Assembly (NCBI GenBank): GCA_937927675.1
Contig: CALBSG010000083.1
Span: 1 to 35,604, forward strand
Length of the DNA stretch: 35,604 bases
DNA from: an uncultured Paracoccaceae bacterium
GTDB taxonomy: Bacteria > Pseudomonadota > Alphaproteobacteria > Rhodobacterales > Rhodobacteraceae
Direction: 5' to 3'
Shown: in pieces, positions 7,433-15,892 of the stretch
Position numbering within the stretch: position 1 is the first letter of the stretch
Layout of the letters: every line of letters starts with the position of its first letter
Notes under the pieces: generated by a model
Told to the model about the DNA's origin: nothing
The model's database searches: none
Seen by the model: only the letters and a program-made list of their open reading frames with translations
Position numbers and translations under genes: made by a program

Positions 7433-8112
7433 CCGTCAGCGTTGAACAGGCCCTTGCCGCGCTTGAGGCGGCAGCCGATCCGGCCAAGGCCCCGGAAATG
7501 GCGGCCTATCACAAATCCACCCGCCAGTTCTTTGGCGTAACCGTGCCGCAGATCGACGATCTGACCGACGCGTGGCGTGCCGACTGCACGCTGGACGAAC
7601 GGCTGGCGCTGGCAGCAGGGCTTTGGGCCACGGACATCCACGAAGCGCGCGTCGCGGCGGCGAAACTCTTGGTGCAGGCCCGTATCCGCCCCGATGACGA
7701 AGGGGCTTGGGCCTTGATCCAAAGCTGGCTGCCGGACTTCGACGGTTGGGCCATTGCCGACCATGTCATGATCGCCGGACAAAAACGGCTGGTCTGGCAG
7801 CCGGCACGGATCGAGGCGGTGGAAGCTTGGACCACCAGCCCCGCGATGTGGACGCGCCGCGCGGCTTTGGTCGTCACCCTGCCCTTTGCCAAAAAGAACA
7901 ACCCAAAGCCCGAGGAAACCGCCATTCGGGAACGGGTTCTGGGCTGGGCCGCAAACTATGCGACCGATCCGGACTGGTTCATTCAGAAAGCCGTGGCGTG
8001 GTGGCTGCGCGATCTGTCGAAGCACGACGCAGACCGGGTCAGGGTCTGGCTTGAGGCGCATGGGGAAAAGTTGAAAAACTTTGCCCGCAAGGAAGCCTCA
8101 AAGTATCTCTGA
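7429..8112 (+). CDS. DNA alkylation repair protein, AlkD-like HEAT-repeat glycosylase
   Basis: 227 residues made of helical HEAT-like repeats (COG4912). Residues matching the active site known from Bacillus cereus AlkD (Trp109, Asp113, Arg148) are seen as Trp107 and Asp111 in GWAIADH and Arg143/Arg144 in MWTRRAALV, with the same Trp-x3-Asp spacing. I predict excision of N3/N7-alkylated purines without base flipping. The start overlaps the glmS stop (ATGA), and a shared terminator follows at 8150. A DNA repair gene at the end of an amino-sugar operon has no obvious pathway link. It could also be an AlkC/AlkD-type paralogue with a different DNA substrate. Confidence 0.82.
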   Translation: MTVSVEQALAALEAAADPAKAPEMAAYHKSTRQFFGVTVPQIDDLTDAWRADCTLDERLALAAGLWATDIHEARVAAAKLLVQARIRPDDEGAWALIQSWLPDFDGWAIADHVMIAGQKRLVWQPARIEAVEAWTTSPAMWTRRAALVVTLPFAKKNNPKPEETAIRERVLGWAANYATDPDWFIQKAVAWWLRDLSKHDADRVRVWLEAHGEKLKNFARKEASKYL

Positions 8113-8149
8113 CGGCCATCCCCTTCGGAACAGTGCGCGGAAAAGCAAA

Positions 8150-8173
8150 GGGCGCCCGACGAGGGCGCCCTTG
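8150..8173. terminator. Bidirectional terminator between the AlkD-like gene and ccmG
   Basis: A perfect inverted repeat GGGCGCCC (8150-8157), GACGA loop, GGGCGCCC (8163-8170), with TTGT on the plus side and CTTTGCTTTT reading outward on the minus side. It lies between converging genes. Confidence 0.75.
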
Positions 8174-8175
8174 TG

Positions 8176-8712
8176 TCATTCAGCGGCCAGCGCCTTGTCC
8201 AATTCCGGGCGGAAGCGTTGGATATAATCGTCGCCCACCATCGGCCCGATGAAGCGGAACACCACCTCGCCCTTGCCATTGATGATGAAGGTTTCCGGCG
8301 GGGCGGTGACCCCCCATTCCAACCGGGTCTTGCCCTTGGGGTCATAGGAAATCTTTGCGAACGGATTGCCCTCCTCGCCCAAAAACCCCAGCGCATCGGC
8401 CTCGCGGTCCAGCATATTCACGCCGATCACCTGAATCCCCTCGGCGGCCAGCGCCTTTAGGGTCGGGTGTTCAGCCCGGCACGGCGGGCACCATGAGGCC
8501 CAGAAATTCACCACCGTCACCTGCCCCCCCGCAAGATCGGCCTGCACAGGAGCAGGAATACCCGGCAGTGCCGCCTGTTCGATGGCAGGTGCGGCTTTGC
8601 CGATAAAGACCGAGGGCAGATCATTGGGATTGTCGCGGCCCATACCCGTCCAGAACAGCAGACCAAGCCCGGCGAACAGCAGGGCCGGCAAGGACAAAAG
8701 AATCTTATTCAC
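8176..8712 (-). CDS. ccmG: Cytochrome c biogenesis thiol-disulfide oxidoreductase CcmG/DsbE
   Basis: I choose GTG 8712 as start (178 residues) because AGGAG sits 7 nt upstream. The next upstream ATG (8736) would put the Shine-Dalgarno inside the gene and add a basic tail. One N-terminal membrane anchor (residues 3-22) precedes a periplasmic thioredoxin fold with WCPPC (Cys75, Cys78) and the family's cis-Pro region APPETF. CcmG keeps apocytochrome c or CcmH cysteines reduced for haem ligation. It overlaps ccmD by 8 nt (GTGAATAA) and is the last gene of the export/ccm operon. Confidence 0.92.
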   Translation of the reverse strand: MNKILLSLPALLFAGLGLLFWTGMGRDNPNDLPSVFIGKAAPAIEQAALPGIPAPVQADLAGGQVTVVNFWASWCPPCRAEHPTLKALAAEGIQVIGVNMLDREADALGFLGEEGNPFAKISYDPKGKTRLEWGVTAPPETFIINGKGEVVFRFIGPMVGDDYIQRFRPELDKALAAE

Positions 8713-8866
8713 CGCGTTTCTCCTGCCGCTTTTCAACCTCGTCCAAGGCGCGCTTCATCCGGCGCGATTGCCACAGCGACAGCGCCACAAAGCCAATGAT
8801 CAGCGCCAGCGAGGCCAGATAAGACCACGCCACCGCGCCTGCATATTTTCCCAAGTCAGGCATCAT
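8705..8866 (-). CDS. ccmD: Haem exporter protein CcmD
   Basis: 53 residues, MMPDLGKYAGAVAWSYLASL onward: a short N-terminus, one transmembrane helix (about 11-34), then a basic cytoplasmic tail (WQSRRMKRALDEVEKRQEKR). Length, topology and position between ccmC and ccmG identify it. CcmD releases holo-CcmE from the CcmABC complex. The first of two adjacent ATGs overlaps the ccmC stop (ATGATG); the second is equally possible. GAGAGG lies just upstream. Confidence 0.85.
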   Translation of the reverse strand: MMPDLGKYAGAVAWSYLASLALIIGFVALSLWQSRRMKRALDEVEKRQEKRGE

Positions 8867-9591
8867 GCCAGCCTCTCCCGCGTCAAAAGCGCCTGCAAGC
8901 GGCGCGACCGGATTTCGGTACGGGTGCGGATCAGCACCAGCGTCACAAACAACAGCACAAAGCCGACGATGCAGACCACCAAGGGCAGCCAATAGACGTC
9001 AGACACGTTCTCTTTTTCATCCAAGGACAGCGAAGCGCCCTGATGAAGCCCTTGATTCCAAAACAGAACCGCATAGCGCGACAGGAAGGCAAAGACCGAG
9101 CCGACAATGGCCAGAACAGAGGTCAAATCAGCCGCAGTGTCGGGGTTTTCCACCGCCGCCCACAGCGCGATATAGCCCAGATAGAACAGCGCAAGGATCA
9201 AAAATGCGGTCAGGCGCGGATCCCAAGCCCACCAGGTGCCCCACATCGGCTGTCCCCAGATCGCGCCCGTGACAAGGCCGATCACGGTAAACATCAGCCC
9301 GATCGGGGCCGCCGCCTTGGCCGCCAGCGCCGAGACATGGTGACGGCGAACGAGCCAGATCAGCGACGTGACAAGCATCATCGTCCAAGCCGAAATCGCC
9401 ATCATCGCGGCAGGCACATGCAGATAGATGATCTTGACGGTAGAGCCGAACCTGTCGGCGTCTGGCGTGAAGAAAAACCCCCAGATCAGCCCCACCCCCA
9501 GCGCCAGCACGGCAAGGGCCGTCACCCAAGGCAACAAAACCCCCGAGGTCTGCATGAACTTCTTGGGGTTGGCATATTCCCAGATCGACAT
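8863..9591 (-). CDS. ccmC: Haem exporter / haem-handling protein CcmC
   Basis: 242 residues with six predicted membrane helices. The Trp-rich WWD signature WGTWWAWDPRLT is in the periplasmic loop, flanked by the His-bearing LHVPAAMM and LSRYAVLFWNQGLHQGAS segments that ligand haem in this family. CcmC delivers haem to the chaperone CcmE. It follows ccmB after an 85-nt gap and overlaps ccmD by 4 nt. Together with ccmA and ccmB it forms the CcmABCD module; ccmE, ccmF and ccmH are not in this window. Confidence 0.95.
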   Translation of the reverse strand: MSIWEYANPKKFMQTSGVLLPWVTALAVLALGVGLIWGFFFTPDADRFGSTVKIIYLHVPAAMMAISAWTMMLVTSLIWLVRRHHVSALAAKAAAPIGLMFTVIGLVTGAIWGQPMWGTWWAWDPRLTAFLILALFYLGYIALWAAVENPDTAADLTSVLAIVGSVFAFLSRYAVLFWNQGLHQGASLSLDEKENVSDVYWLPLVVCIVGFVLLFVTLVLIRTRTEIRSRRLQALLTRERLA

Positions 9592-9676
9592 TGCTATCCT
9601 ATTGCTAACTGGCTTTGGGCTACCTTAACGCGGGCGGGCCTGTCCACCATGACATGGCTCAATCACAGGTTTCTCA

Positions 9677-10333
9677 TCAGCGCAGATTAACGCGCAGCGC
9701 CGCAGCCGAAGCGATGGGCAACAGCGCCAGCGCCCCCGCCGTGATGGCGGCCAAGAGAGCAAGCGGTGTTGCCACCGCCATACCTGCCGCGCCGCGTTTC
9801 ACCACCTCGGCACCGAAAATAAGCGTTGGCATATACAAGGGCAGCACCAGAAGGCTCATCAAAAGCCCGCCGCGTTTCAATCCCACCGTCAGCGCCGCAC
9901 CAAAGGCGCCGATGATCGACAGCGCCGGCGTGCCAAGCGCAAGGCTGATGACAAGCCAGAGATAGCCCGGCACAGGCAGGTTCAACAAAACGCCCAGCAC
10001 CGGGGCCGCCAGCACCAAGGGCAGACCGGTCACCAGCCAATGCGCCAGCGCCTTGATCGCCACGGCGCCCTCCATCGGCAGGGGCGAGGTCGCCAAAAGG
10101 TCAAGCGAGCCATCCTCGAAATCCAGCGCGAAAATGCGGTCAAGCGAGAGCAGGCAAGACAAGAGGGCCCCCACCCACAGGATGCCGGGGGCGATTTTCG
10201 CCAGTGTGGCGGGTTCCGGCCCGACCCCTAAGGGCACGATCACAGCGACCAGCAGAAAGAAAGCCAAGCCAAGACCAAAGCCGCCACCTGCGCGGATGGC
10301 AAGCCTGAGGTCGCGGAGCAACAGGGCGATCAT
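9677..10333 (-). CDS. ccmB: Haem exporter protein CcmB
   Basis: 218 residues with an N-terminal cytoplasmic segment (MIALLLRDLRLAIRAGGG) and about six membrane helices, of the size and topology of the CcmB ABC-permease family. The DFEDGSLDLL segment is characteristic of the family. It partners with CcmA, and the ccmA stop overlaps the ccmB start by 4 nt. The complex uses ATP to release haem-loaded CcmE rather than to export haem as such. Confidence 0.93.
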   Translation of the reverse strand: MIALLLRDLRLAIRAGGGFGLGLAFFLLVAVIVPLGVGPEPATLAKIAPGILWVGALLSCLLSLDRIFALDFEDGSLDLLATSPLPMEGAVAIKALAHWLVTGLPLVLAAPVLGVLLNLPVPGYLWLVISLALGTPALSIIGAFGAALTVGLKRGGLLMSLLVLPLYMPTLIFGAEVVKRGAAGMAVATPLALLAAITAGALALLPIASAAALRVNLR

Positions 10334-10959
10334 GTGAACGCCTCATCAAAGGCCGAGGCGATCCCGCCTTCGGCTGCCGGGCGGGCCTTGAACGGCGTCA
10401 GGTCCAAGACGGCGGCATCAAGGCCAAGGTCGATATGGGTGGCGATCAACGCCGCCCCCCCTGCGGTCAGATGGTCACGCACCACATCGCCGAACAGTTG
10501 CACCGAGGCCGCGTCCAAGGACACGGTCGGCTCATCCATCACCCAGACCGGGCGACCTGTGACCAACAGGCGCGCCAGCCCAAGGCGGCGCTTTTGCCCG
10601 GCCGACAGGTTGGCCGCGCGCCGCGCCACAAGATCGCGCAAGGCCATCCGATCAATCGCGGTGGCGACAGCATCGGTTCCAAAGACTTGCGCCCAGAAGG
10701 CAAGGTTTTCTGCCACCGTCAGCGTGGGTTTCACACCGTCGGCATGGGCCGCATAGGCCACGGCATCAGGCGCGGCGGTGATCCGGCCCTGAAGCGGCGG
10801 TTGCAGACCCGCGATGGTGCGCAGAAGTGTGGTTTTGCCAATGCCATTCGGCCCACGCAACACCAGCGCGCGACTGGGGGGCAGCGCAAAACTGACCCCT
10901 TCCAGCACCGGAATTCCGGCGCGTGCCACCGCAAGGTCTTGGGCGGACAGCAGGCTCAT
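10330..10959 (-). CDS. ccmA: Haem exporter ABC ATPase CcmA
   Basis: 209 residues. Walker A is GPNGIGKTT, the ABC signature is LSAGQKRRLGLARLL, Walker B is VWVMDEPTVSLD, and the switch His is in IATHIDL. Short single-domain length and location before ccmB identify it. The start overlaps the stop of the Mth938-like gene (ATGA) and the stop overlaps the ccmB start, so ribosomes probably pass along the whole cluster. Confidence 0.95.
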   Translation of the reverse strand: MSLLSAQDLAVARAGIPVLEGVSFALPPSRALVLRGPNGIGKTTLLRTIAGLQPPLQGRITAAPDAVAYAAHADGVKPTLTVAENLAFWAQVFGTDAVATAIDRMALRDLVARRAANLSAGQKRRLGLARLLVTGRPVWVMDEPTVSLDAASVQLFGDVVRDHLTAGGAALIATHIDLGLDAAVLDLTPFKARPAAEGGIASAFDEAFT

Positions 10960-11327
10960 GGTCCGGCCTTAGGCCCAACCGGCAGAAGCGCTGCGGCAAT
11001 CCGGCGCCCTTCGCCCAAAAGCACGTTATAGGTGCGGCAGGCGGCGGGCGAGGACATGGGTTCCACGCCTATGCCTGCAGCCTCCAACGCCTCGCGGAAG
11101 GCGCGTGGCACCGGGGCGATCGACGGCCCCAGCCCCAAGAGCAGCACATCAATCCGGCCGGCAAGCGTCAAAGGCGTGGCAACATCCGCCAAGCCGCCCC
11201 AACCACCCGCATCCCAAGGGGTCACAAGCGTGGCCCCCTGCAAGGCATGCGGGCCGACCCGAAAGAAATCCGGGCCATAGCCCTCAATTGCTTGGGCCGC
11301 GCCATAGCTGACCTCAATCAGCCGCAT
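10956..11327 (-). CDS. Mth938-like domain protein (DUF498/COG3737)
   Basis: 123 residues. Recognisable Mth938-like core: IEGYGPDFFRV, then a GAT-type strand, ITPW-like VTPWD, LLLGLGPSIAPVP, and a C-terminal ACRTYNVLLGEGRRIAAAL, where the RTYN...E.R pattern is typical. The family includes human NDUFAF3, a complex I assembly factor; bacterial function is not settled. It sits 3 nt after secF and overlaps ccmA by 4 nt. Linkage to secDF in alphaproteobacteria hints at a membrane-biogenesis role, which is inference. Confidence 0.85.
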   Translation of the reverse strand: MRLIEVSYGAAQAIEGYGPDFFRVGPHALQGATLVTPWDAGGWGGLADVATPLTLAGRIDVLLLGLGPSIAPVPRAFREALEAAGIGVEPMSSPAACRTYNVLLGEGRRIAAALLPVGPKAGP

Positions 11328-11330
11328 GGC

Positions 11331-12308
11331 TTAGGCATCCACATTGGCGAATTCGTGGTCCAAGGGCTTGCCGGTCTTGGGCTTGTCCGAACGGTCAAGC
11401 CCCAGCATCAGCACGATATTCTTGGCGACATACAGCGTCGAATAGGTGCCGATCACCACTCCGAACAGCATGGCAAAGACAAAACCGCGGATCACGTCGC
11501 CGCCAAAGATGAACAGGCAGATCAACGAGATCAGCGTGGTCGTGGCGGTCATGATGGTCCGCGACAGCGTTTCATTCGCGGTCAGGTTCATCATGTCACG
11601 CAGGCCCATGGTCTTATACTTGGCCAAGTTTTCGCGCAGCCGGTCAAAGATCACCACGGTATCGTTGATCGAATAGCCCAAAATCGTGAGCAAGGCCGCC
11701 ACGATGGTCATGTCAAACTTCAGCTGGAAGATCGAAAACACCCCGACCGTCACCACCACGTCATGCACCAGTGCCGCAACCGAACCGACGGCGAATTGCC
11801 ATTCAAAGCGCAGCCAAACGTAAATCCAGATCCCCAAAGACCCTGCCCCAACGGCAAGAAGCGCAGTCCAGATCAGTTCCGCCGACACTTTGGGACCAAC
11901 CGATTCCACCGACGGGAAGGTGATGGCCGGATCCACTGCGCGCAGAGCGGCCTCAATGGACGCAATCGCCTCGGGGGTGATCGCCTCTTCGCCTTCCTGT
12001 GCCTCAATGCGGATCTGGGCCACATGCTGATCGGCGCGGAAGGTTGGGTCGAACACCTCGGTGATGGCGACATCGCCCATCTCCAGCTTGGACAGCGCAT
12101 CGCGGTAGACGCCGATATCCAGCTCTTGCGTGCTTTCCGTGCGGATCGTGGTGCCGCCCTTGAAATCAACGCCGTAGTTCAGCCCCAACACGGCAACCGC
12201 CAAGAGCGAGATGATCACCGCCCCGACAGAGGCCCCGAAGGTCACCCATTGCAGTTTGAAAAAGTCGATGTTGGTCTTTTCGGGAACCAGCCGCAAACGC
12301 CATGCCAT
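11331..12308 (-). CDS. secF: Protein translocase subunit SecF
   Basis: 325 residues from ATG 12308 (MAWRLRLVPEKTNIDFFKLQ), chosen over an upstream in-frame ATG because GGGAG lies 9 nt before it. The first helix leads to the GVDFKGGT motif of the P1 head, and five further helices form an RND-like bundle with GYSINDTVVIFDRLREN and the family TLxTS-like TTTLISLICLF. SecDF uses the proton gradient to pull translocated chains into the periplasm. It follows secD after 13 nt. Confidence 0.96.
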   Translation of the reverse strand: MAWRLRLVPEKTNIDFFKLQWVTFGASVGAVIISLLAVAVLGLNYGVDFKGGTTIRTESTQELDIGVYRDALSKLEMGDVAITEVFDPTFRADQHVAQIRIEAQEGEEAITPEAIASIEAALRAVDPAITFPSVESVGPKVSAELIWTALLAVGAGSLGIWIYVWLRFEWQFAVGSVAALVHDVVVTVGVFSIFQLKFDMTIVAALLTILGYSINDTVVIFDRLRENLAKYKTMGLRDMMNLTANETLSRTIMTATTTLISLICLFIFGGDVIRGFVFAMLFGVVIGTYSTLYVAKNIVLMLGLDRSDKPKTGKPLDHEFANVDA

Positions 12309-12321
12309 GTCTTGATCTCCC

Positions 12322-13989
12322 TCAGACCACAAGCTCTTTGGGCTGTCGCCAGTTGATATAGGTCGTCACGATCAGCCGCGTCACATAGACGGCGGTGAAC
12401 ATCGAGGTGAAAATCCCGATGCCGGTGGTGACGGCAAAGCCGCGCACAGCCCCAGAGCCGATCATGAACATGATGACCGCAGTGATGATGCCGGTGATGT
12501 TGCTGTCCAGAATGGCCGAGAAGGCACGCTCAAAGCCCAATTCGATGGCCCGGGCGGCAGATTTGCCGTCGCGCAATTCCTCGCGGATGCGTTCATAGAT
12601 CAGCACGTTGCTGTCCACCGCAACCCCCATGGTCAACACGATCCCTGCGATACCCGGCAAGGTCAGCGTGGCCCCGATGGTGGACAACAGCGCGATCAGC
12701 AGGATGACGTTCACCGCCAGCGCAATATTGGCGAAGACGCCGAACAGCCCATAGCTCAGGATCATATAGGTGGCCACGGCGATCATGCCGACGATGCCCG
12801 CCAGCTTGCCCGCCTCAATGCTGTCCTGTCCCAGTTCGGGGCCGATGGTGCGTTCTTCCAAGAAGGTCATCTTGGCCGGCAGCGCCCCTGCCCGCAGCAG
12901 GACGGCGAGATTGGTCGATTCTTCCACAGAGAAATTGCCGGTGATGATACCTGACCCGCCGGCGATGTGGCTTTGGATCGTGGGGGCCGAGATCACCTCT
13001 TCGTCCAGAACGATGGCGAAGGGTTCGCCGATATGGGCGGCGGTGTAATCACCAAAGGCCCGCGCGCCCGAAGGGTTGAAGCGGAACGACACCGCAGGCC
13101 GGCCGTTTTGGTCAAAGGACGGCTGTGCATCGGTCAGTTCTTCACCACTGACCACCGCTTCGTCGGCGATGACGTAGAAGGTGTTCTTGTCATAGGCATC
13201 CCCAACCAACCGGTTGCGCGCGCCGGGATCGGCGCCCGCATCGGTCGTGCGGCCCAGAACCTGATGGAAGGTCAGCTTGGCCGTGGTGCCGATCAGATCC
13301 TTCAGCTCTTGCGCCGAGCCGATGCCGGGCACCTGAATCAGGATGCGGTCATCGCCTTGACGTTGGATCGTCGGTTCGCGGGTGCCAACCTCGTCCACCC
13401 GGCGGCGGATGATTTCAAGGCTTTGCTGCACGGTGCGGGCGTCGGTGGCCACGCGTTCGGCCTCAGAAAGTTGCACGACAATCTCTTGCCCGTCTGCCAC
13501 AACCTCAAGATCCGAAGATCCTGCCCCGGTCAGCGTCATCACCGGCACCGCCAGTGCACGCACCTTTTCCAAGGCAACGGCCATCCCGTCGGGATTGGAG
13601 ATCGCCACCCGCAGCACGCCCGGGACCGAAGGCTGGCGCCGCACGGCCCCAACCTGATCGCGCACGTCGCGCAGATTGTCGCGCACCTCGGGCCAAAGGG
13701 CATCGATGCGTTGGGCATAAACGTCGGCGACTTGCACCTTTGCCAAAAGGTGCGCCCCACCCCGCAGGTCAAGCCCCAGCGCCATCAACCCCGAAGGCAG
13801 CGCCTCGGGCCAAAGCGCGCGCGCGGCGGCCTGTTCCTCGGTTGCGACGCCTTCGGCGGCGGTGATCGCCTTTGTCGCATCGTTATGCTGCTCGACCCGC
13901 GTGTAAAACGCATTGGGCAGGGCGGCGAGAATCCCCCAGACGATGATCGCAAGGATCAGGAGGCGCTTCCACAGCGGGGTATGCAGCAT
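12322..13989 (-). CDS. secD: Protein translocase subunit SecD
   Basis: 555 residues. The N-terminal helix (LLILAIIVWGILAALPNAFY) is followed by the first family motif LGLDLRGGAHL, a large periplasmic head (P1/P4 regions between about residues 90 and 380), and a six-helix membrane domain. This domain carries the motif for proton conduction (GMAVDSNVLIYERIREEL). It works with SecF and YajC on the SecYEG channel. It lies 12 nt downstream of yajC. Confidence 0.97.
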   Translation of the reverse strand: MLHTPLWKRLLILAIIVWGILAALPNAFYTRVEQHNDATKAITAAEGVATEEQAAARALWPEALPSGLMALGLDLRGGAHLLAKVQVADVYAQRIDALWPEVRDNLRDVRDQVGAVRRQPSVPGVLRVAISNPDGMAVALEKVRALAVPVMTLTGAGSSDLEVVADGQEIVVQLSEAERVATDARTVQQSLEIIRRRVDEVGTREPTIQRQGDDRILIQVPGIGSAQELKDLIGTTAKLTFHQVLGRTTDAGADPGARNRLVGDAYDKNTFYVIADEAVVSGEELTDAQPSFDQNGRPAVSFRFNPSGARAFGDYTAAHIGEPFAIVLDEEVISAPTIQSHIAGGSGIITGNFSVEESTNLAVLLRAGALPAKMTFLEERTIGPELGQDSIEAGKLAGIVGMIAVATYMILSYGLFGVFANIALAVNVILLIALLSTIGATLTLPGIAGIVLTMGVAVDSNVLIYERIREELRDGKSAARAIELGFERAFSAILDSNITGIITAVIMFMIGSGAVRGFAVTTGIGIFTSMFTAVYVTRLIVTTYINWRQPKELVV

Positions 13990-14001
13990 GATTTGGTGCC
14001 T

Positions 14002-14334
14002 TTAAGCGGCCGTAGCCGGTTCGGTCTTGTTCATGACCTGAACGATGGTGTGCTTGGCGATCTTGACCTTGACGCCATCCGCAATTTCCACTTCCAGCAC
14101 GCCGTCTTCGCCGACGCGATGGATTTTGCCGATGATGCCGCCCTGGGTCAGCACCTGATCGCCCTTGCGCAGGGCTTCGACCATGCCCTTCAGCTCTTTC
14201 ATCTTCTTTTGCTGCGGACGGATCAGCAGGAAATACATGATGCCGAAGATCAGGATCAGCGGCAGAAAGGAACCGAAGGCGGCTCCGGCGCCACCGGCAC
14301 CGGCGACCTGCGCGTAGGCGGGCGAGACGAACAT
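14002..14334 (-). CDS. yajC: Preprotein translocase subunit YajC
   Basis: 110 residues. One membrane helix at about 18-42 (FGSFLPLILIFGIMYFLLI) is followed immediately by RPQQKKMKELK, the family signature, then a small soluble beta domain (GDQVLTQGGIIGKI). It is the first gene of the secretion/ccm operon; AAGGA lies before the ATG. The 187-bp region to the divergent serS must hold its promoter, but I see no convincing -35/-10 pair. Confidence 0.95.
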   Translation of the reverse strand: MFVSPAYAQVAGAGGAGAAFGSFLPLILIFGIMYFLLIRPQQKKMKELKGMVEALRKGDQVLTQGGIIGKIHRVGEDGVLEVEIADGVKVKIAKHTIVQVMNKTEPATAA

Positions 14335-14521
14335 GGGCTATTCCTTGTCTTGGGGGCGCGAAAACCCCGATATCGATCGGGCCGCACCCTACAGAGATGG
14401 GCGTGAAGGTGCAAGCTGGCCGCCTTGACGCCTGCGTGATCCGTGAGGGACCATCGCCCCCTTTCCCCCTGCCGGTGAATAAGGCATAACGCCCAAGATT
14501 TTTTGCCAGACGAGGCCCCAA

Positions 14522-15811
14522 ATGCACGACATCCGCGCCATTCGCGAAAACCCCGCAGCTTTCGACGCCGCCCTTGCGCGCCGGGGCCTTGCCGCGCTGT
14601 CGCCCGAGATTCTGGCCTTGGACAATGACCGGCGGGCCAAGATCCTGGCCGCCGAAACCGCGCAAGCGGCCCAGAACGCTGCCTCGAAAGAGGTGGGCGC
14701 AGCCAAGGCCCGCGGTGACGACGCCGAGTTTGAACGCCTGCGCGCGCTGGTCGCCGAAAAGAAGGCCGAGATTGCCCGCCTGACCGAAGAAGCCGGGGCC
14801 GAGGATGCGGCATTGCGCGATATGCTGATGCGCATCCCGAACCTGCCGTTGGACGCCGTGCCCGAGGGTGCGGACGAAAATGACAACGTCGAAATTCGTC
14901 GCTGGGGCACCCCGCGCAGCTTTGACTTTGCGCCGAAAGAGCATTTCGACATCGCTGGCGTGAAGCCCGGAATGAATTTTGAAGCGGCCGCCAAACTCTC
15001 GGGGTCGCGCTTTGTCGTGCTGCAGGGGGCGGTGATCCGCGTCCACCGCGCGCTGGCGCAGTTCATGCTGGACACACACATCACCGAACACGGCCTGACG
15101 GAAACCTGGACCCCGGTTCTCGTGAAAGAAGAGGCGATGTATGGCACCAACCAACTGCCGAAATTCGCCGAGGACAGCTATCAGACCACCAATGGCTGGT
15201 GGCTGATCCCGACGTCCGAAGTCACGCTGACCAATATGGTCGCGGGCGAAATTCTGGACGAGGTCAACCTGCCGATCCGCGTAACGGCCCATACCCAATG
15301 CTTCCGCTCCGAGGCCGGATCGGCGGGCAAGGACACGACGGGCATGCTGCGCCAGCACCAGTTCGAAAAGGTCGAGATGGTGACGATCTGTGCCGCCGAC
15401 CAAGCCTTGGCGGAACACGACCGCATGACCAAATGCGCCGAGGCGATCCTTGAAAAGCTAGGAATCCCCTATCGCACCATCGTGCTGTGCACCGGCGACA
15501 TGGGTTTTGGCGCGCAAAAAACCCATGACCTTGAGGCATGGCTGCCGGGGCAGAACAAATTCCGCGAGATTTCGTCGGTGTCCACCTGTGGCACCTTCCA
15601 AGCCCGCCGGATGAACGCCCGCGCCCGTATCGCTGGCGCAAAGCCCGAATTTGTCGCGACGCTGAACGGCTCCGGTCTTGCCGTCGGGCGCTGCCTGATT
15701 GCGGTCTTGGAAAACGGCCAGCAGGCCGATGGCTCGGTTGATCTTCCGGCGGTGCTGCACCCCTATCTTGGCGGCAAGACCCGGATTTCCGCCGATGGCG
15801 CGCTGGAATAG
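14522..15811 (+). CDS. serS: Seryl-tRNA synthetase
   Basis: 429 residues, the usual bacterial length. The N-terminal coiled-coil arm (about residues 28-100) binds the long variable arm of tRNA-Ser. Class II motifs follow: motif 2 FRSEAGSAGKDTTGMLRQHQ and motif 3 GLAVGRCLIAVLEN, with FDFAPKEH and YKKIPKFAED-like (NQLPKFAEDSY) segments around the serine site. It charges tRNA-Ser and tRNA-Sec with serine. It is divergent from yajC. A strong inverted repeat (15849-15875) lies just downstream. Confidence 0.97.
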   Translation: MHDIRAIRENPAAFDAALARRGLAALSPEILALDNDRRAKILAAETAQAAQNAASKEVGAAKARGDDAEFERLRALVAEKKAEIARLTEEAGAEDAALRDMLMRIPNLPLDAVPEGADENDNVEIRRWGTPRSFDFAPKEHFDIAGVKPGMNFEAAAKLSGSRFVVLQGAVIRVHRALAQFMLDTHITEHGLTETWTPVLVKEEAMYGTNQLPKFAEDSYQTTNGWWLIPTSEVTLTNMVAGEILDEVNLPIRVTAHTQCFRSEAGSAGKDTTGMLRQHQFEKVEMVTICAADQALAEHDRMTKCAEAILEKLGIPYRTIVLCTGDMGFGAQKTHDLEAWLPGQNKFREISSVSTCGTFQARRMNARARIAGAKPEFVATLNGSGLAVGRCLIAVLENGQQADGSVDLPAVLHPYLGGKTRISADGALE

Positions 15812-15848
15812 GTCAGCACACCATAACAGGTGCTTGACCGCCAAAGTA

Positions 15849-15875
15849 TTCGCCTGCAAATTGAGTGCAGGCGAA
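15849..15875. repeat. Perfect 10-bp inverted repeat between serS and the TspO-like gene
   Basis: TTCGCCTGCA (15849-15858), 7-nt spacer, TGCAGGCGAA (15866-15875). No T-run follows on the plus strand (ACAAATGAGG), so it is a poor intrinsic terminator. It lies 18 nt before the next ATG and could be an operator or an mRNA hairpin. Confidence 0.6.
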
Positions 15876-15892
15876 ACAAATGAGGCACAGTG

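Noticed and set aside
12308..12332. Upstream ATG (12332) as secF start
   Set aside because: It would begin inside secD, and the better Shine-Dalgarno and family alignment favour 12308.
13883..15418. 511-codon minus-strand frame across secD, yajC and serS
   Set aside because: It runs antisense to serS and out of frame with yajC, mixing unrelated regions; no domain is visible.
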